A stretch of DNA of 51,609 bases from Phenylobacterium sp. (GTDB lineage: Bacteria; Pseudomonadota; Alphaproteobacteria; Caulobacterales; Caulobacteraceae): NCBI RefSeq assembly GCF_028290885.1, contig NZ_JAQGIZ010000286.1:1-51609 (forward strand). The letters are read 5' to 3'. Shown piece after piece: positions 32,594 through 41,072 of the stretch. The stretch's first letter is position 1; each line of letters starts with the position of its first letter. The notes beneath the pieces are model-generated. The model was given only the letters and a program-made list of their open reading frames with translations, was not told the origin of the DNA and made no database searches. The position numbers and the translations under genes were made by a program.

Positions 32594-33399
32594 GCCGTCA
32601 GCCCCTGCAGATAGCCGCGCACCACCTCCTTGACCGGCGCGGGCGCCACGCCAAGCGCCCGCAGCCGCGCGATATCCGCCCGCGGCGGCGCCGGCGGCGA
32701 AGCGTCGCCGCTGAACGCCACACGCCAGCCGGCCTGCAGGAAGATGTTGGCGATCTCGCCGTTGTTGGTGAGTTCCCCGCTGGCGACGTTGACGACGCCG
32801 CGCACCGACCTGTCCGCCATGGCGAGCAGGGCCGAGACCACGTCCTCCAGATGGATGTAGTCGCGCGCCACGTGCGGGCTGGACGCGAGGTCCAGGTCGC
32901 GGGTCCTGGCCGCCTCGACAAGCCACTGGGAGAGGAAGCCGGGCGATTCCAGTTCCCAGTCGTAGACGTTGGCGAGGCGGGCCACCACGCCGCGCCCTTC
33001 GGTACGCGTGAGCACGATGTTCTCGCCCAGCGCCTTGGAGAGGTCGTAGGTCCGGCGCGGGTCGACGGGGTCGAAGACCAGCGGCGTCGCCTCGTCGACG
33101 ACCGGCGCGGCCAGGCCGTCGTAGAGCCGCGTCGAGGACAGGTAGATCAACTGCTCGAACCGCCCGGCGCGGACCAGCGCGTTGACCAGGCTGGCGTGGG
33201 CCTCGACGGTGTCGAAGGGCCGGCGGTCGTAGTCGGCGGTGAGGCCCGCGCAGTAGAAGACCGCCCCCATGTCGCGGCCGAACAGGCTCGTATCGCCCTT
33301 GGCCGGCGTGTAGGTGTCCCAGCCCATGGCGGTGAGCCGCGCCCGCAGCCGGCGGCCGACAAAGCCGGTGGCGCCGATGATGGTGGCGAGGCCGATCAC
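32590..33399 (-). CDS. NAD-dependent epimerase/dehydratase (4-ketoreductase-like)
   Basis: The 269-residue protein is an extended short-chain dehydrogenase. It has the nucleotide loop IIGATGFVGRRL, the catalytic pair Y-x3-K in TYDLSKALGE and the Ser region IYLSSTRLYDG. In a CDP-deoxysugar cluster this is the expected enzyme for reducing the 4-keto group after C-methylation and epimerisation. It overlaps FkbM upstream and the acyltransferase downstream by four bases each, so it belongs to one operon. Confidence 0.82.
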   Translation of the reverse strand: MIGLATIIGATGFVGRRLRARLTAMGWDTYTPAKGDTSLFGRDMGAVFYCAGLTADYDRRPFDTVEAHASLVNALVRAGRFEQLIYLSSTRLYDGLAAPVVDEATPLVFDPVDPRRTYDLSKALGENIVLTRTEGRGVVARLANVYDWELESPGFLSQWLVEAARTRDLDLASSPHVARDYIHLEDVVSALLAMADRSVRGVVNVASGELTNNGEIANIFLQAGWRVAFSGDASPPAPPRADIARLRALGVAPAPVKEVVRGYLQGLTA

Positions 33400-34469
33400 C
33401 TCGCCTGGAGGCCTCCCACCGGATGGTGCAGCCTGGGATCCTTGTGGCGCAGCAGCTTCGGCGAGACGTCGCGGACGATCCGGTAGGCGTCGGTCTCGAA
33501 GATCGCCGGGTCCTTCACCGCCACCATGTTGAAGCCGTGCGGCGGACCCTCCAGATGGATCGCATCGGCCGGGATCAGCTCGATCGGTCGGCCCGAAAGG
33601 TCATAGTTCGAGTTGAAATCCCGCAGCGCGAAGAGGTGGTAGCCGTGGCCGGTCAGCAGGCGGGCGATCTCGGTCGCCTCCAGCCCGTTCGACCAGTCCA
33701 CGTAGTGCCGGTGCACCTCGAACAGGATGTCGGGCGCCTGGCCGGGCGGCAGCGCGAGGAACGGCTCGGCCCCCTTCAGCGCGCCCAGCTCGGCGCCTTC
33801 GATGTCGACCACGATCAGGTCGAGCCGGTCGACGCCCGCGGCCTCCAGGTAGTCGGCGATGGTCACGGTCCGGAAGCCGTCCGCGGCGTCCGCCTCCGCC
33901 ACTTCGGCGCTGGCGAAGCTGTCGTAGCCGACCAGCTTCAGCTTGGTGGTCGAGTCCGACCACAGCCCTTCGGGCCGCGGGCGGATGTTGCCCAGGCCGT
34001 TGAGCTCGGCGTTGCGGACCAGCATCGCGCGCTGCTGGTTGTTGGGCTCGAAGGCGTGCACCACGCCGCCGCGCGGGGCGATCTCGCGGGCGATCAGCAC
34101 GGCGTGGTCGCCGAAGTAGGCGCCGCCGATCACCACCTGTTTCGCGCGCCTGGCGAGGTTCACCAGCAGCCGGCTGGTCTGCGGCTCCCAGGCATGGTCG
34201 GGCGCCTCGGGCGTCGACATCACGAAGTCGCGGGCGATCTTCGAGCGGTAGAGGAATTCGAAGGTCACGCCGCTGGAGAGCGTCTTGCGGACCACCTGGT
34301 CGTCGTCGAACAGGGCGTCCGCCAGCGGGCCGGTGATCTCCTCGCGCACATCGACGCCGGGCGCGTCGATCGCGGCCTCGAAGGCGATCAGCTGGCGAAT
34401 GAAGGCGGCGCGCCAGGCCTCGTCCTGTGCGATGCGTTTCAGCGCCGCCAGCGCCTTGTCCTCAACCAT
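33396..34469 (-). CDS. FkbM-family methyltransferase
   Basis: The 357-residue protein has an SAM-binding Rossmann part: VVIGGAYFGDHAVLIAREIA, GGVVHAFEPNNQQRAMLVRN, and the FkbM mark LDLIVVDIEGAELGALKGAE. FkbM enzymes methylate hydroxyl groups of sugars or other small molecules. The N-terminal 100 residues are a helical extension of unknown role. ATG at 34469 is used; two upstream starts to 34502 would add 11 residues. It sits between the 3,5-epimerase-like gene and the reductase, so O-methylation of the same glycan is likely. Confidence 0.82.
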   Translation of the reverse strand: MVEDKALAALKRIAQDEAWRAAFIRQLIAFEAAIDAPGVDVREEITGPLADALFDDDQVVRKTLSSGVTFEFLYRSKIARDFVMSTPEAPDHAWEPQTSRLLVNLARRAKQVVIGGAYFGDHAVLIAREIAPRGGVVHAFEPNNQQRAMLVRNAELNGLGNIRPRPEGLWSDSTTKLKLVGYDSFASAEVAEADAADGFRTVTIADYLEAAGVDRLDLIVVDIEGAELGALKGAEPFLALPPGQAPDILFEVHRHYVDWSNGLEATEIARLLTGHGYHLFALRDFNSNYDLSGRPIELIPADAIHLEGPPHGFNMVAVKDPAIFETDAYRIVRDVSPKLLRHKDPRLHHPVGGLQAR

Positions 34470-34526
34470 AAGCGAACCTGTTCCTTGGGGGCAGCAGGGC
34501 ACGTCTAGCAGATCGTGCGCACGATC

Positions 34527-35057
34527 TCAGCCCTGGTGATCGGGGTAGCCGGCGTCGCGCGCGGAGATGACCTGCGGGGCGGCCGGCCAGGCGATGGCGA
34601 AGGCCGGGTCGTCCCAGCGGACGCCGGCCTCGTGGCCCGGCTGGAAGGCCGGGCTGATCTGGTAGAGCATGTCGGTGTCGGGCTCCAGGGTCAGGAAGCC
34701 GTGGGCCACGCCCTGCGGGATCAGCAGCGCGCGGCCGTTCTCCGCCGACAGCTCAGCCGAGGTCCAGCGCCGGTAGCTGGGGCTGTCCGTGCGCAGGTCG
34801 AGCGCCACGTCGAACATCCGTCCACGGACGGCCCGCACCAGCTTGGTCTCTGCGTGCGGCGCCCGCTGGTAGTGCATCCCGCGCAGGGTCCCGCGATGCG
34901 GGTTGCGCGAGAGGCTGGTCTGGACGGGGACGAACGGATGGCCGGCGGCGGCGAACTCGTCCGGACACTGCAGGCGCGCGAAGGCCCCCCGCGCGTCCTC
35001 GCGGGGCTCTATGTCGATCACCACGACGCCGTCGATGCCCGTCTCGCTGAACCGCAT
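34527..35057 (-). CDS. dTDP-4-dehydrorhamnose 3,5-epimerase family (RfbC-like)
   Basis: The 176-residue protein is a cupin of the RmlC family. Conserved stretches are DARGAFARL, QTSLSRNPHRGTLRGMHYQR (with the catalytic His of LRGMHYQ), and IPQGVAHGFLTLEPDTDMLY. In CDP- or dTDP-deoxysugar pathways such enzymes epimerise at C3 and/or C5 next to a 4-keto group. The start ATG overlaps the stop of the methyltransferase by one base (TGATG). Confidence 0.88.
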   Translation of the reverse strand: MRFSETGIDGVVVIDIEPREDARGAFARLQCPDEFAAAGHPFVPVQTSLSRNPHRGTLRGMHYQRAPHAETKLVRAVRGRMFDVALDLRTDSPSYRRWTSAELSAENGRALLIPQGVAHGFLTLEPDTDMLYQISPAFQPGHEAGVRWDDPAFAIAWPAAPQVISARDAGYPDHQG

Positions 35058-36295
35058 CAGGGAAAGACCCTGGTCTGCGGCGAGGCGGTGACGAAGCGGC
35101 CGCCCCAGTCGCGGATGAAAGCCATCTGCGCCATGATCTCGTCCCTCAGGTTCCAGGGCAGGATCAGCAGGTCGTCGGGCCGGATCTCCCGCACCGCCTG
35201 GGGCGCGAGGATCGGCAGGTGGCTGCCCGGCAGGAAGCGGCCCTGCTTGGCCGGGCTCGCGTCGAACACGGCGACGACATCGTCCGTGGTCGTCCCACAG
35301 TAGTTCAGGAAGGTGTTGCCCTTCGCCGCCGCGCCGTAGGCCGCGACCCGCCGGCCCGCCGCCTTCTCAACCGCCAGGAAGGCGCGGAAGCTGTCGCGCA
35401 CCGCTTCGACTCTCGGGGCGAACCCTGCGTAACTCTCGATCCGGTCGAGGCCGGCGGCGTGTTCATCCTCTCGCAGCGTCACGAGCGCCTCGGTCTCCTC
35501 GTGGCCCGAGCCCATGTGGCAGCAGAACAGCCGCAACGATCCGCCATGGGTGGAAAGTCGTTCGACATCGAATGGTCTCAGCCCATTGGCCCGCAGCACC
35601 TGCTCCACGGCCAGCAGCGAGAGGTAGGAAAAGTGCTCGTGGTAGATGGTGTCGAACTGCACCTTCTCGATCAGGTTCAGGAGGTGCGGGAATTCAAAGG
35701 TCAGAACGCCTTCGTCCTTCAGCAGCTCGCGGAAGCCGGCCACGAAGTCGCCGATGTCCGGCACGTGGGCCAGCACATTGTTGGCGGCCATCAGGTCGGC
35801 GCGGTAGCCCCGCGCGGCCAGGCGCTGGCCGGTCTGTTCGCCGAAGAACATCACCTCGGTGGGCACGCCGCGCGCCCGGGCGGCCTCGGCGGTGTTGGCA
35901 GTCGGCTCGACGCCGAGGACGGGGATGTCCATCTCGACGAAGTGCTGCAGCAGATAGCCGTCGTTGCTCGCGACTTCGACGACGAGGGACTCCGGGCCCA
36001 GGTCGAACCGCTCGGCCATGGCCGCCGCATAGCGGCGGGCGTGCTCCACCCAGCTGGTGGAGTAGGATGAGAAGTAGGCGTAGGCGTCGTCGAAGATGGC
36101 GTCGGCCGGCACGGCGTCGTCGGCCTGCACCAGGAAGCACTCGTGGCAGACGCGGACATGCAGCGGATAGGCCGGCTCGTTTCCCGCCGCCAGCTGCTCG
36201 GCCGTGAGGTAGCTGTTGGCCAGGGGCTGTCGGCCGAGGTCGATGAAGGTGTCGACGAGCGGTGTGCGGCAGAATCGGCAGAGCGGCGGGGTCAT
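35057..36295 (-). CDS. Sugar C-methyltransferase, NovU/TylC3 type
   Basis: The 412-residue protein has the three-part layout of deoxysugar C-methyltransferases. An N-terminal zinc site (CRFCRTPL and VCHECFLVQADD) comes first. A central SAM domain (VVEVASNDGYLLQHFVEMDI, then GVEPTANTAEAARA) follows. The C-terminal domain has YGAAAKGNTFLNYCG and LPWNLRDEIMAQM. These enzymes add a methyl group to C3 (sometimes another carbon) of 4-keto-6-deoxy nucleotide sugars. It overlaps rfbG upstream and the epimerase downstream by a few bases. The NovU-like assignment is by domain layout; the exact carbon is unknown. Confidence 0.85.
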   Translation of the reverse strand: MTPPLCRFCRTPLVDTFIDLGRQPLANSYLTAEQLAAGNEPAYPLHVRVCHECFLVQADDAVPADAIFDDAYAYFSSYSTSWVEHARRYAAAMAERFDLGPESLVVEVASNDGYLLQHFVEMDIPVLGVEPTANTAEAARARGVPTEVMFFGEQTGQRLAARGYRADLMAANNVLAHVPDIGDFVAGFRELLKDEGVLTFEFPHLLNLIEKVQFDTIYHEHFSYLSLLAVEQVLRANGLRPFDVERLSTHGGSLRLFCCHMGSGHEETEALVTLREDEHAAGLDRIESYAGFAPRVEAVRDSFRAFLAVEKAAGRRVAAYGAAAKGNTFLNYCGTTTDDVVAVFDASPAKQGRFLPGSHLPILAPQAVREIRPDDLLILPWNLRDEIMAQMAFIRDWGGRFVTASPQTRVFP

Positions 36296-37353
36296 GCGGC
36301 GTCTTCGTAAGCCGCGATCTCTTCCCGGCACAAGGCCAGGGCGTCCTCGCCATTCGCCTGCCGGCGGTGCCAGTCCATGGTCAGCGCCACGGCCTTCGGC
36401 GCGTCGAGCCGGCTCTCGAAGCCAAGCGTCCGCCGGGCCAATCCCGCGTCAATGGCGAGTGATGTGGCCTCCAGGGATTTGGGGTCCGGCTCGTGGCGCC
36501 AGGGCTGGGCGCCCAGCGCCTCGACGCCCAGCGTCGCCAGCTCGCCCACGGTTACCGCCGGGCCGCCGGGCCGCGGGCCGAAGTTGAGCGCGCGAGGGGT
36601 CGCCGGGTCGGTCGCCAGCGCCTGCAGGTAGACGAGGTAGCCCGCCACGCAGTCCAGCACGTGCTGCCAGGGCCGCGTCGCCTCCGGATGGCGCAGCACC
36701 ACCGGCTGCCGGCTGCGGGCGGCGCGGACGATGTCGGCCACGATGCGGTCGCGGGAAAAGTCGCCGCCGCCTATGACGTTGCCGCCCCGCGCCGTGGCCA
36801 GCGGCACGCCGGCCGGCTCGAAATAGCTCTTGGCGAAGCTCTGCACGGCAATCTCGGTCGCGGCCTTGGAGGCGGAATAGGGATCCTTGCCGCCCAGCGC
36901 ATCGCCCTCGGCGAAGGCCCGGCCGGTCTCGGCATTGGCGTAGACCTTGTCGGAGGTGATCGCGAGCGCGGCCTTGAGCGCGGCCTGCACGCGCAGGGCC
37001 TGCAGCAGGTGGACCGTACCCATGACGTTGGTCGCGAAGGTCTCGACCGGCTCGGCGATCGCCGTGCGCACGATCGGCTGGGCGGCCATGTGCAGGACCA
37101 GGTCGAAGCTGCGGCCGGCCAGCGCGGCTTCCACCGCGGCCCGGTCGCGGAGGTCGACGACCAGCGAGCGGGTCAGGGTCTCGACGCCGGCAAGTTCGAA
37201 CAGGCTGGGGCTCTGGTCCGGCGCCAGCGCGAGGCCCGTGACCTCCGCCCCGAGGCGCTCGAGCCAGACCGCCGCCCAGGAGCCCTTGAAGCCGGTGTGG
37301 CCGGTCAGCAGGACCCGCTGGCCGCGCCAGAAGGCGCGATCTAGCGCCGCCAC
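36292..37353 (-). CDS. rfbG: CDP-glucose 4,6-dehydratase
   Basis: The product is about 353 residues of the RfbG type, which converts CDP-glucose to CDP-4-keto-6-deoxyglucose with bound NAD. The nucleotide motif is LLTGHTGFKGSW, the S/T site is ALAITSDKVYA, and the catalytic Y-x3-K is in DPYSASKAATE. The GTG at 37353 has GGGGGAGG four bases before it; a GTG at 37374 would add seven Gly-rich residues. It overlaps the end of rfbF by 13 bases. Confidence 0.92.
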   Translation of the reverse strand: MAALDRAFWRGQRVLLTGHTGFKGSWAAVWLERLGAEVTGLALAPDQSPSLFELAGVETLTRSLVVDLRDRAAVEAALAGRSFDLVLHMAAQPIVRTAIAEPVETFATNVMGTVHLLQALRVQAALKAALAITSDKVYANAETGRAFAEGDALGGKDPYSASKAATEIAVQSFAKSYFEPAGVPLATARGGNVIGGGDFSRDRIVADIVRAARSRQPVVLRHPEATRPWQHVLDCVAGYLVYLQALATDPATPRALNFGPRPGGPAVTVGELATLGVEALGAQPWRHEPDPKSLEATSLAIDAGLARRTLGFESRLDAPKAVALTMDWHRRQANGEDALALCREEIAAYEDAA

Positions 37354-38108
37354 GGCGCCTCCCCCGAAGCCCACATGGCCTCGAGGATGTTCTTGTCGCG
37401 CTGGGTGTCCATCGGCGCCCAGAATCCGTCGTGCCGGAACGCCATCAGCTGGTCGTCATGGGCCAGGCCCACCAGCGGCTCCTGCTCCCAGATGGTCCGG
37501 TCGCCGGAGATGCGATCAATCACACTTGGCTGTAGAACGAAGAAGCCGCCGTTGATCAGCCCGTTGTCGCCGGGCGGCTTCTCGATGAATCGCTCCACCT
37601 GGCCGTCGACGATCTCCAGGGCGCCGAACCGGCCCGGCGGCGAAACGGCGGTCACGGTGGCGTCGCGCCCATGGCTGCGGTGGAAGTCGGCCAGCGCGCG
37701 CAGGTTGAGATCCGCCACCCCGTCGCTGTAGGTCAGGAAGAAGGGCTCGTTCGGCTCGAGATAGCGCGCGACCCGCTTCAGGCGCCCGCCTGTCATGGTC
37801 TCGGCGCCGGTGTCGACCAGGGTCACCCGCCAGGGCTCGTGGTTGGTGGCGTGGTACTCGATCTCGCCCTTCGCCAGGTCGACGGTCAGGTCGGCGTTGT
37901 GGAGCACATAGTTCGAGAAATACTCCTTGATGACGTAGCCCTTGTAGCCAAGGCAGACGATGAAGTCGTTGAAGCCGTAGTGCGAGTAGAGCTTCATGAT
38001 GTGCCACAGGACCGGCCGCCCGCCGATCTCGATCATCGTCTTGGGCTTCAGGTGGCTCTCTTCCGAGATGCGCGTGCCGAGGCCGCCCGCCAGGATCACC
38101 GTCTTCAT
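37341..38108 (-). CDS. rfbF: Glucose-1-phosphate cytidylyltransferase
   Basis: The 255-residue enzyme makes CDP-glucose from CTP and glucose-1-phosphate, the entry step of CDP-deoxysugar synthesis. The N-terminus VILAGGLGTRISEESHLKPK is the nucleotide-binding loop with catalytic Arg and Lys. Also diagnostic are MIEIGGRPVLWHIMKLYSHY, the metal-binding YSDGVADLN and the near-C-terminal FWAPMDTQRDKNILE. This is the first gene of the leftward operon running to 31940. Its upstream region holds a G/C-rich tandem repeat. Confidence 0.95.
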   Translation of the reverse strand: MKTVILAGGLGTRISEESHLKPKTMIEIGGRPVLWHIMKLYSHYGFNDFIVCLGYKGYVIKEYFSNYVLHNADLTVDLAKGEIEYHATNHEPWRVTLVDTGAETMTGGRLKRVARYLEPNEPFFLTYSDGVADLNLRALADFHRSHGRDATVTAVSPPGRFGALEIVDGQVERFIEKPPGDNGLINGGFFVLQPSVIDRISGDRTIWEQEPLVGLAHDDQLMAFRHDGFWAPMDTQRDKNILEAMWASGEAPWRR

Positions 38109-38216
38109 CGCGTCGAAGCCTCTCGCCGGCCGCGCCCCTGCGAACCGCCGCTCCTCATATCGCGTACCTCCGGCGCGATGAAGCGCCAATGGTCGCCCGA
38201 GCGTCGTGAGGTCTTG

Positions 38217-38262
38217 GGGCCCTGGGGCCCTGAGGCCCTGGGGCCCTGGGGCCCTGGGGCCT
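38217..38262 (+). repeat. 8-bp tandem repeat GGGCCCTG, about six copies
   Basis: GGGCCCTG at 38217, 38225, (AGGCCCTG) 38233, 38241, 38249 and a partial copy at 38257. It lies between the divergent rfbF and sulfotransferase genes. The core GGGCCC is self-complementary, so copy number could change by slippage and could alter promoter spacing of either gene. No phase-variation evidence beyond the sequence. Confidence 0.85.
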
Positions 38263-38297
38263 TGCGGCGTCGCGCCCGCCGGGGGATGTGAGGGTCC

Positions 38298-39038
38298 ATG
38301 GCTGAGGACCGCGTCGCCTTCATCGTCGCCGGCGTGCAGAAGGGCGGCACCACCGCCCTCTTCGACTATCTGGGCGAGGCGCCGGAGCTGTCGCTGTCGC
38401 GCGTCAAGGAGGTTCACTTCTTCGACGACGAGGGGCAGGACTGGGCCCGCCCGGACTACGGCGCCTACCACGCCAACTTCGATCCCTTCGATGGGCGGCC
38501 GCGCGGCGAGGCGACGCCGATCTACCTCTATTGGCCGGGCAGCCTCGAGCGCATCCGCGCCTACAACCCGGCCATCAAGCTGGTCGTCATGCTGCGCGAT
38601 CCGGTGGAGCGGGCCTGGTCGCACTGGAAGATGGAATACGCCCGCGGGGTGGAGACCAGGCCCTTCGCCTGGTGCGTCCGTGAGGGCCGCCAGCGGCTGT
38701 TCGCCGCCGACCCCTGGGGCTTCCACCGGGAGCTCTCCTACGTCGAGCGCGGCTTCTACGGCGAGCAGATCGAACGGCTCTACGGCCTCTTTCCCCGCGA
38801 TCAGGTGCTGGTGCTGCGCGCCGAAGACCTGCGCCGCGATCCCGGCCCAGCCCTCTCGCAGGTCCGTGGTTTCCTGGGCCTGTCCGCCGCCGCGGCGCCG
38901 GCGGCGCGCGAGGCGCATGTCGGCCGAGAGATGGACTACGGCTCGGCGCTGACCGTCGCCGACATGGACCACCTTCGCGGGGTCTACGCGCGCGACCTGG
39001 CGCGGCTGGCGGACCTCACCGGCGTCCGCTTCGGCTGA
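38298..39038 (+). CDS. Sulfotransferase family protein
   Basis: The 246-residue protein has the two PAPS-binding motifs of sulfotransferases: FIVAGVQKGGTTALFDYL (5'-phosphosulfate loop) and LVVMLRDPVERAWSHW (3'-phosphate site). These enzymes transfer sulfate from PAPS to sugar or other hydroxyl groups in the cytoplasm. The ATG follows GTGAGGG. It stands at the head of a rightward group beside the sugar operon, so sulfation of the surface glycan is a reasonable inference. Confidence 0.88.
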   Translation: MAEDRVAFIVAGVQKGGTTALFDYLGEAPELSLSRVKEVHFFDDEGQDWARPDYGAYHANFDPFDGRPRGEATPIYLYWPGSLERIRAYNPAIKLVVMLRDPVERAWSHWKMEYARGVETRPFAWCVREGRQRLFAADPWGFHRELSYVERGFYGEQIERLYGLFPRDQVLVLRAEDLRRDPGPALSQVRGFLGLSAAAAPAAREAHVGREMDYGSALTVADMDHLRGVYARDLARLADLTGVRFG

Positions 39039-39100
39039 GGCCATAGTTTCGTCGCGGCCGCCCGCGAGGTTTGCCGCGACCGCCGCCCGAAGGACCCGCC

Positions 39101-40096
39101 ATGCGCCCGGCCCCGCTCGCCCTGTTCGGCCTGACCCTCGCCTTCGCCCCGCTCGCCGCGCTGCGCGCCGCGCCCGAGGCGCCGAAGTTCGTCCTGCCGC
39201 TCGCCTGCCAGATCGGCCGCACCTGCGAGGTGCAGCACTACGTCGACCGCGATCCCGGCCCTGGCGCACTGGACTACCGCTGCGGACATCGCACCTACCA
39301 GGGCCACAACGGCGTCGACATCCGGCTGCTGGACATGGCCGCCGAGCGCGCCGGCGTCGACGTCCTGGCCGCGGCGCCCGGCCGTGTCGCGCGCCTGCGC
39401 GACGGGGTTCAGGACATCTCGGTCCACGCGCCGGGGGCGTCCCCGGTCGCCGGCCAGGAGTGCGGCAACGGTGTGGTCGTCGATCACGGAAACGGCTGGG
39501 AGACGCAGTACTGCCACGTCGCGCGCGGTAGCGTCCGGGTGAAGGTCGGCGACACCGTGGCGGCCGGCCAGCCGCTCGCCCACGTCGGCCTCTCGGGCGA
39601 CACGGAGTTCCCGCACCTGCACTTCACGGTTCGCCACGCGGGCCAGGTGGTCGATCCCTTCGCCCCGGACATGGCCAACCCGGCCGCCTGCCGCGCCCAG
39701 GCCGCCACCCTCTGGAGCGCGCCGGCGCTGCGCCAGCTGGGCTACAAGGCCGGCGCGGTGCTGAATGTCGGCTTCGCCTCGGGCCCGGTGACCATGGAAA
39801 ACGTCGAGGCGGGCGGCATTCCGGGCCCCAGCGCCGCGGCTCCGCTGATCGCCTATGCGCGTCTCATCGGGCTGGACCCCGGCGACAGCATCGAGCTCGT
39901 CCTGACCGGTCCGCACGGCGAGACCCTGGTCCAGAGCCAGCTCGCCCCACTCGCCACCGGCAAGGCCCAGTACGTCGCCTACGCCGGCAAGAAGCCGCCG
40001 CCCGGCGGCTGGCCGCACGGCGCCTACGCCGCCGAGGTCCGCGTACACCGTGCGGGCGCCGTGGCCGTCTCGCGGCGGTTCAGCGCGACCATCTAG
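39101..40096 (+). CDS. M23 family metallopeptidase, secreted
   Basis: The product is about 331 residues with a signal peptide (MRPAPLALFGLTLAFAPLAA). The peptidase M23 metal site is intact: H-x3-D in GHNGVDIR and H-x-H in FPHLHFTV. Surrounding motifs VVVDHGNGWETQYCHVARGS and VGDTVAAGQPLAHVG are those of LytM-type peptidoglycan endopeptidases. A C-terminal part from about 240 is not part of the catalytic domain. AAGGACC precedes the ATG at 39101; an upstream in-frame start at 39071 would add ten residues before the signal. It probably acts on peptidoglycan in the periplasm. Confidence 0.88.
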   Translation: MRPAPLALFGLTLAFAPLAALRAAPEAPKFVLPLACQIGRTCEVQHYVDRDPGPGALDYRCGHRTYQGHNGVDIRLLDMAAERAGVDVLAAAPGRVARLRDGVQDISVHAPGASPVAGQECGNGVVVDHGNGWETQYCHVARGSVRVKVGDTVAAGQPLAHVGLSGDTEFPHLHFTVRHAGQVVDPFAPDMANPAACRAQAATLWSAPALRQLGYKAGAVLNVGFASGPVTMENVEAGGIPGPSAAAPLIAYARLIGLDPGDSIELVLTGPHGETLVQSQLAPLATGKAQYVAYAGKKPPPGGWPHGAYAAEVRVHRAGAVAVSRRFSATI

Positions 40097-40159
40097 GCGG
40101 TATGGGCGACTTGCGTTAGATCACGCAGCGACCTTTGCGAGAGCGCGCCCACCGGCCCC

Positions 40160-40930
40160 ATGGATCGACTGACCGTTCAGACCCGCTTCGGGCCGCTTCT
40201 CGTCGTGGGGCGCCTGCACGCCGGCCGCCCTCGGGCGACGCTGCTGGCGGTGGGTGGAGCCTTTCCGCCGGCGGATTACCTGCATGACCTGGTCGACAAG
40301 CACCCGAACGACAACGTCATCGTGGGCTGTTTGCCCGGGATGCGCTCGCCCTCGTTCGACCGCCATCTTCCGGCAAGCTATTCCGCCGCGTTCGATGAGC
40401 TTATCGGGGTGCTGCTGCCGACGCAGCCGATCGTCGCCTATGGCGTGTCCACCGGGTGCCTGGTGACCCTGGGGCTGCGCGCGCCGAACATCGTCCGGCA
40501 CATCGCCCAGGAGCCGTTCTTCAACACCCGCGATCTGTGGCCGTTCCAGGCCTATGCGCAAGAGAAGCTGACCGCGAACCCGGACAACATGCCGCTTGCC
40601 GATTTCCTGACCTCCATCTTCGGCATCCGCCCGGGCGGCGTCGACAACGTCGACTACGAGCATCTTGCGCGCGGGATTCGCATTCCGACCGACGCTATCG
40701 TCGCGGAGTCGCCGCTGCTGCCCATGCGGACCATGGACACCTGGCCTTCGCTTACGAGCGCCCACGACCGGGACCTGTTGCGCGCCAGCGGCATGGTGCG
40801 GATTCATCAGGCGGCGGAGGGCAGCGGCCACAACATCGTCGTCAACGCGATTGGCGAGCGGTTCGTGCACGAGGTCCGTGCGAACGCCCTGCGCGCGGCC
40901 GCGCTCGTCCGCGAAACAGACACCGCTTAA
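40160..40930 (+). CDS. Alpha/beta hydrolase-like protein
   Basis: The 256-residue protein shows a nucleophile elbow IVAYGVSTGCLVTLGL (G-V-S-T-G) and a likely catalytic His in EGSGHNIVVN, as in alpha/beta hydrolases; an acidic residue between them cannot be placed with certainty. No signal peptide. The overlapping minus-strand frame lacks such features and is a shadow. CTTAACCGTTAAG, a near-perfect palindrome, overlaps the stop. Substrate unknown; the neighbours are cell-surface genes. Confidence 0.7.
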   Translation: MDRLTVQTRFGPLLVVGRLHAGRPRATLLAVGGAFPPADYLHDLVDKHPNDNVIVGCLPGMRSPSFDRHLPASYSAAFDELIGVLLPTQPIVAYGVSTGCLVTLGLRAPNIVRHIAQEPFFNTRDLWPFQAYAQEKLTANPDNMPLADFLTSIFGIRPGGVDNVDYEHLARGIRIPTDAIVAESPLLPMRTMDTWPSLTSAHDRDLLRASGMVRIHQAAEGSGHNIVVNAIGERFVHEVRANALRAAALVRETDTA

Positions 40931-41072
40931 CCGTTAAGTGATCGGGGATCGGCTTCCGCGCGGTGACGCTCTGGGCTAGTGTCGCTTGTCAGCCTAGCTC
41001 TCCATGGCTGTGTCGCTTTGGCCGGGTAGCGGATCGCAAGGTCCGTTGCCCGGCCTTCGCGTTTTCGGGCCG

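Noticed and set aside
31940-38108. Classic 3,6-dideoxyhexose (abequose/tyvelose-like) pathway
   Set aside because: The CDP-4-keto-6-deoxyglucose 3-dehydrase gene expected for it is not in the window.
40121-40870. Long minus-strand frame over the alpha/beta hydrolase
   Set aside because: The plus-strand frame has the nucleophile elbow and catalytic His; the minus-strand translation shows no domain.
41010-41072. GC-rich inverted repeat after the GT4 glycosyltransferase as terminator
   Set aside because: The stem has mismatches and no T run follows on either strand, so I do not call it.
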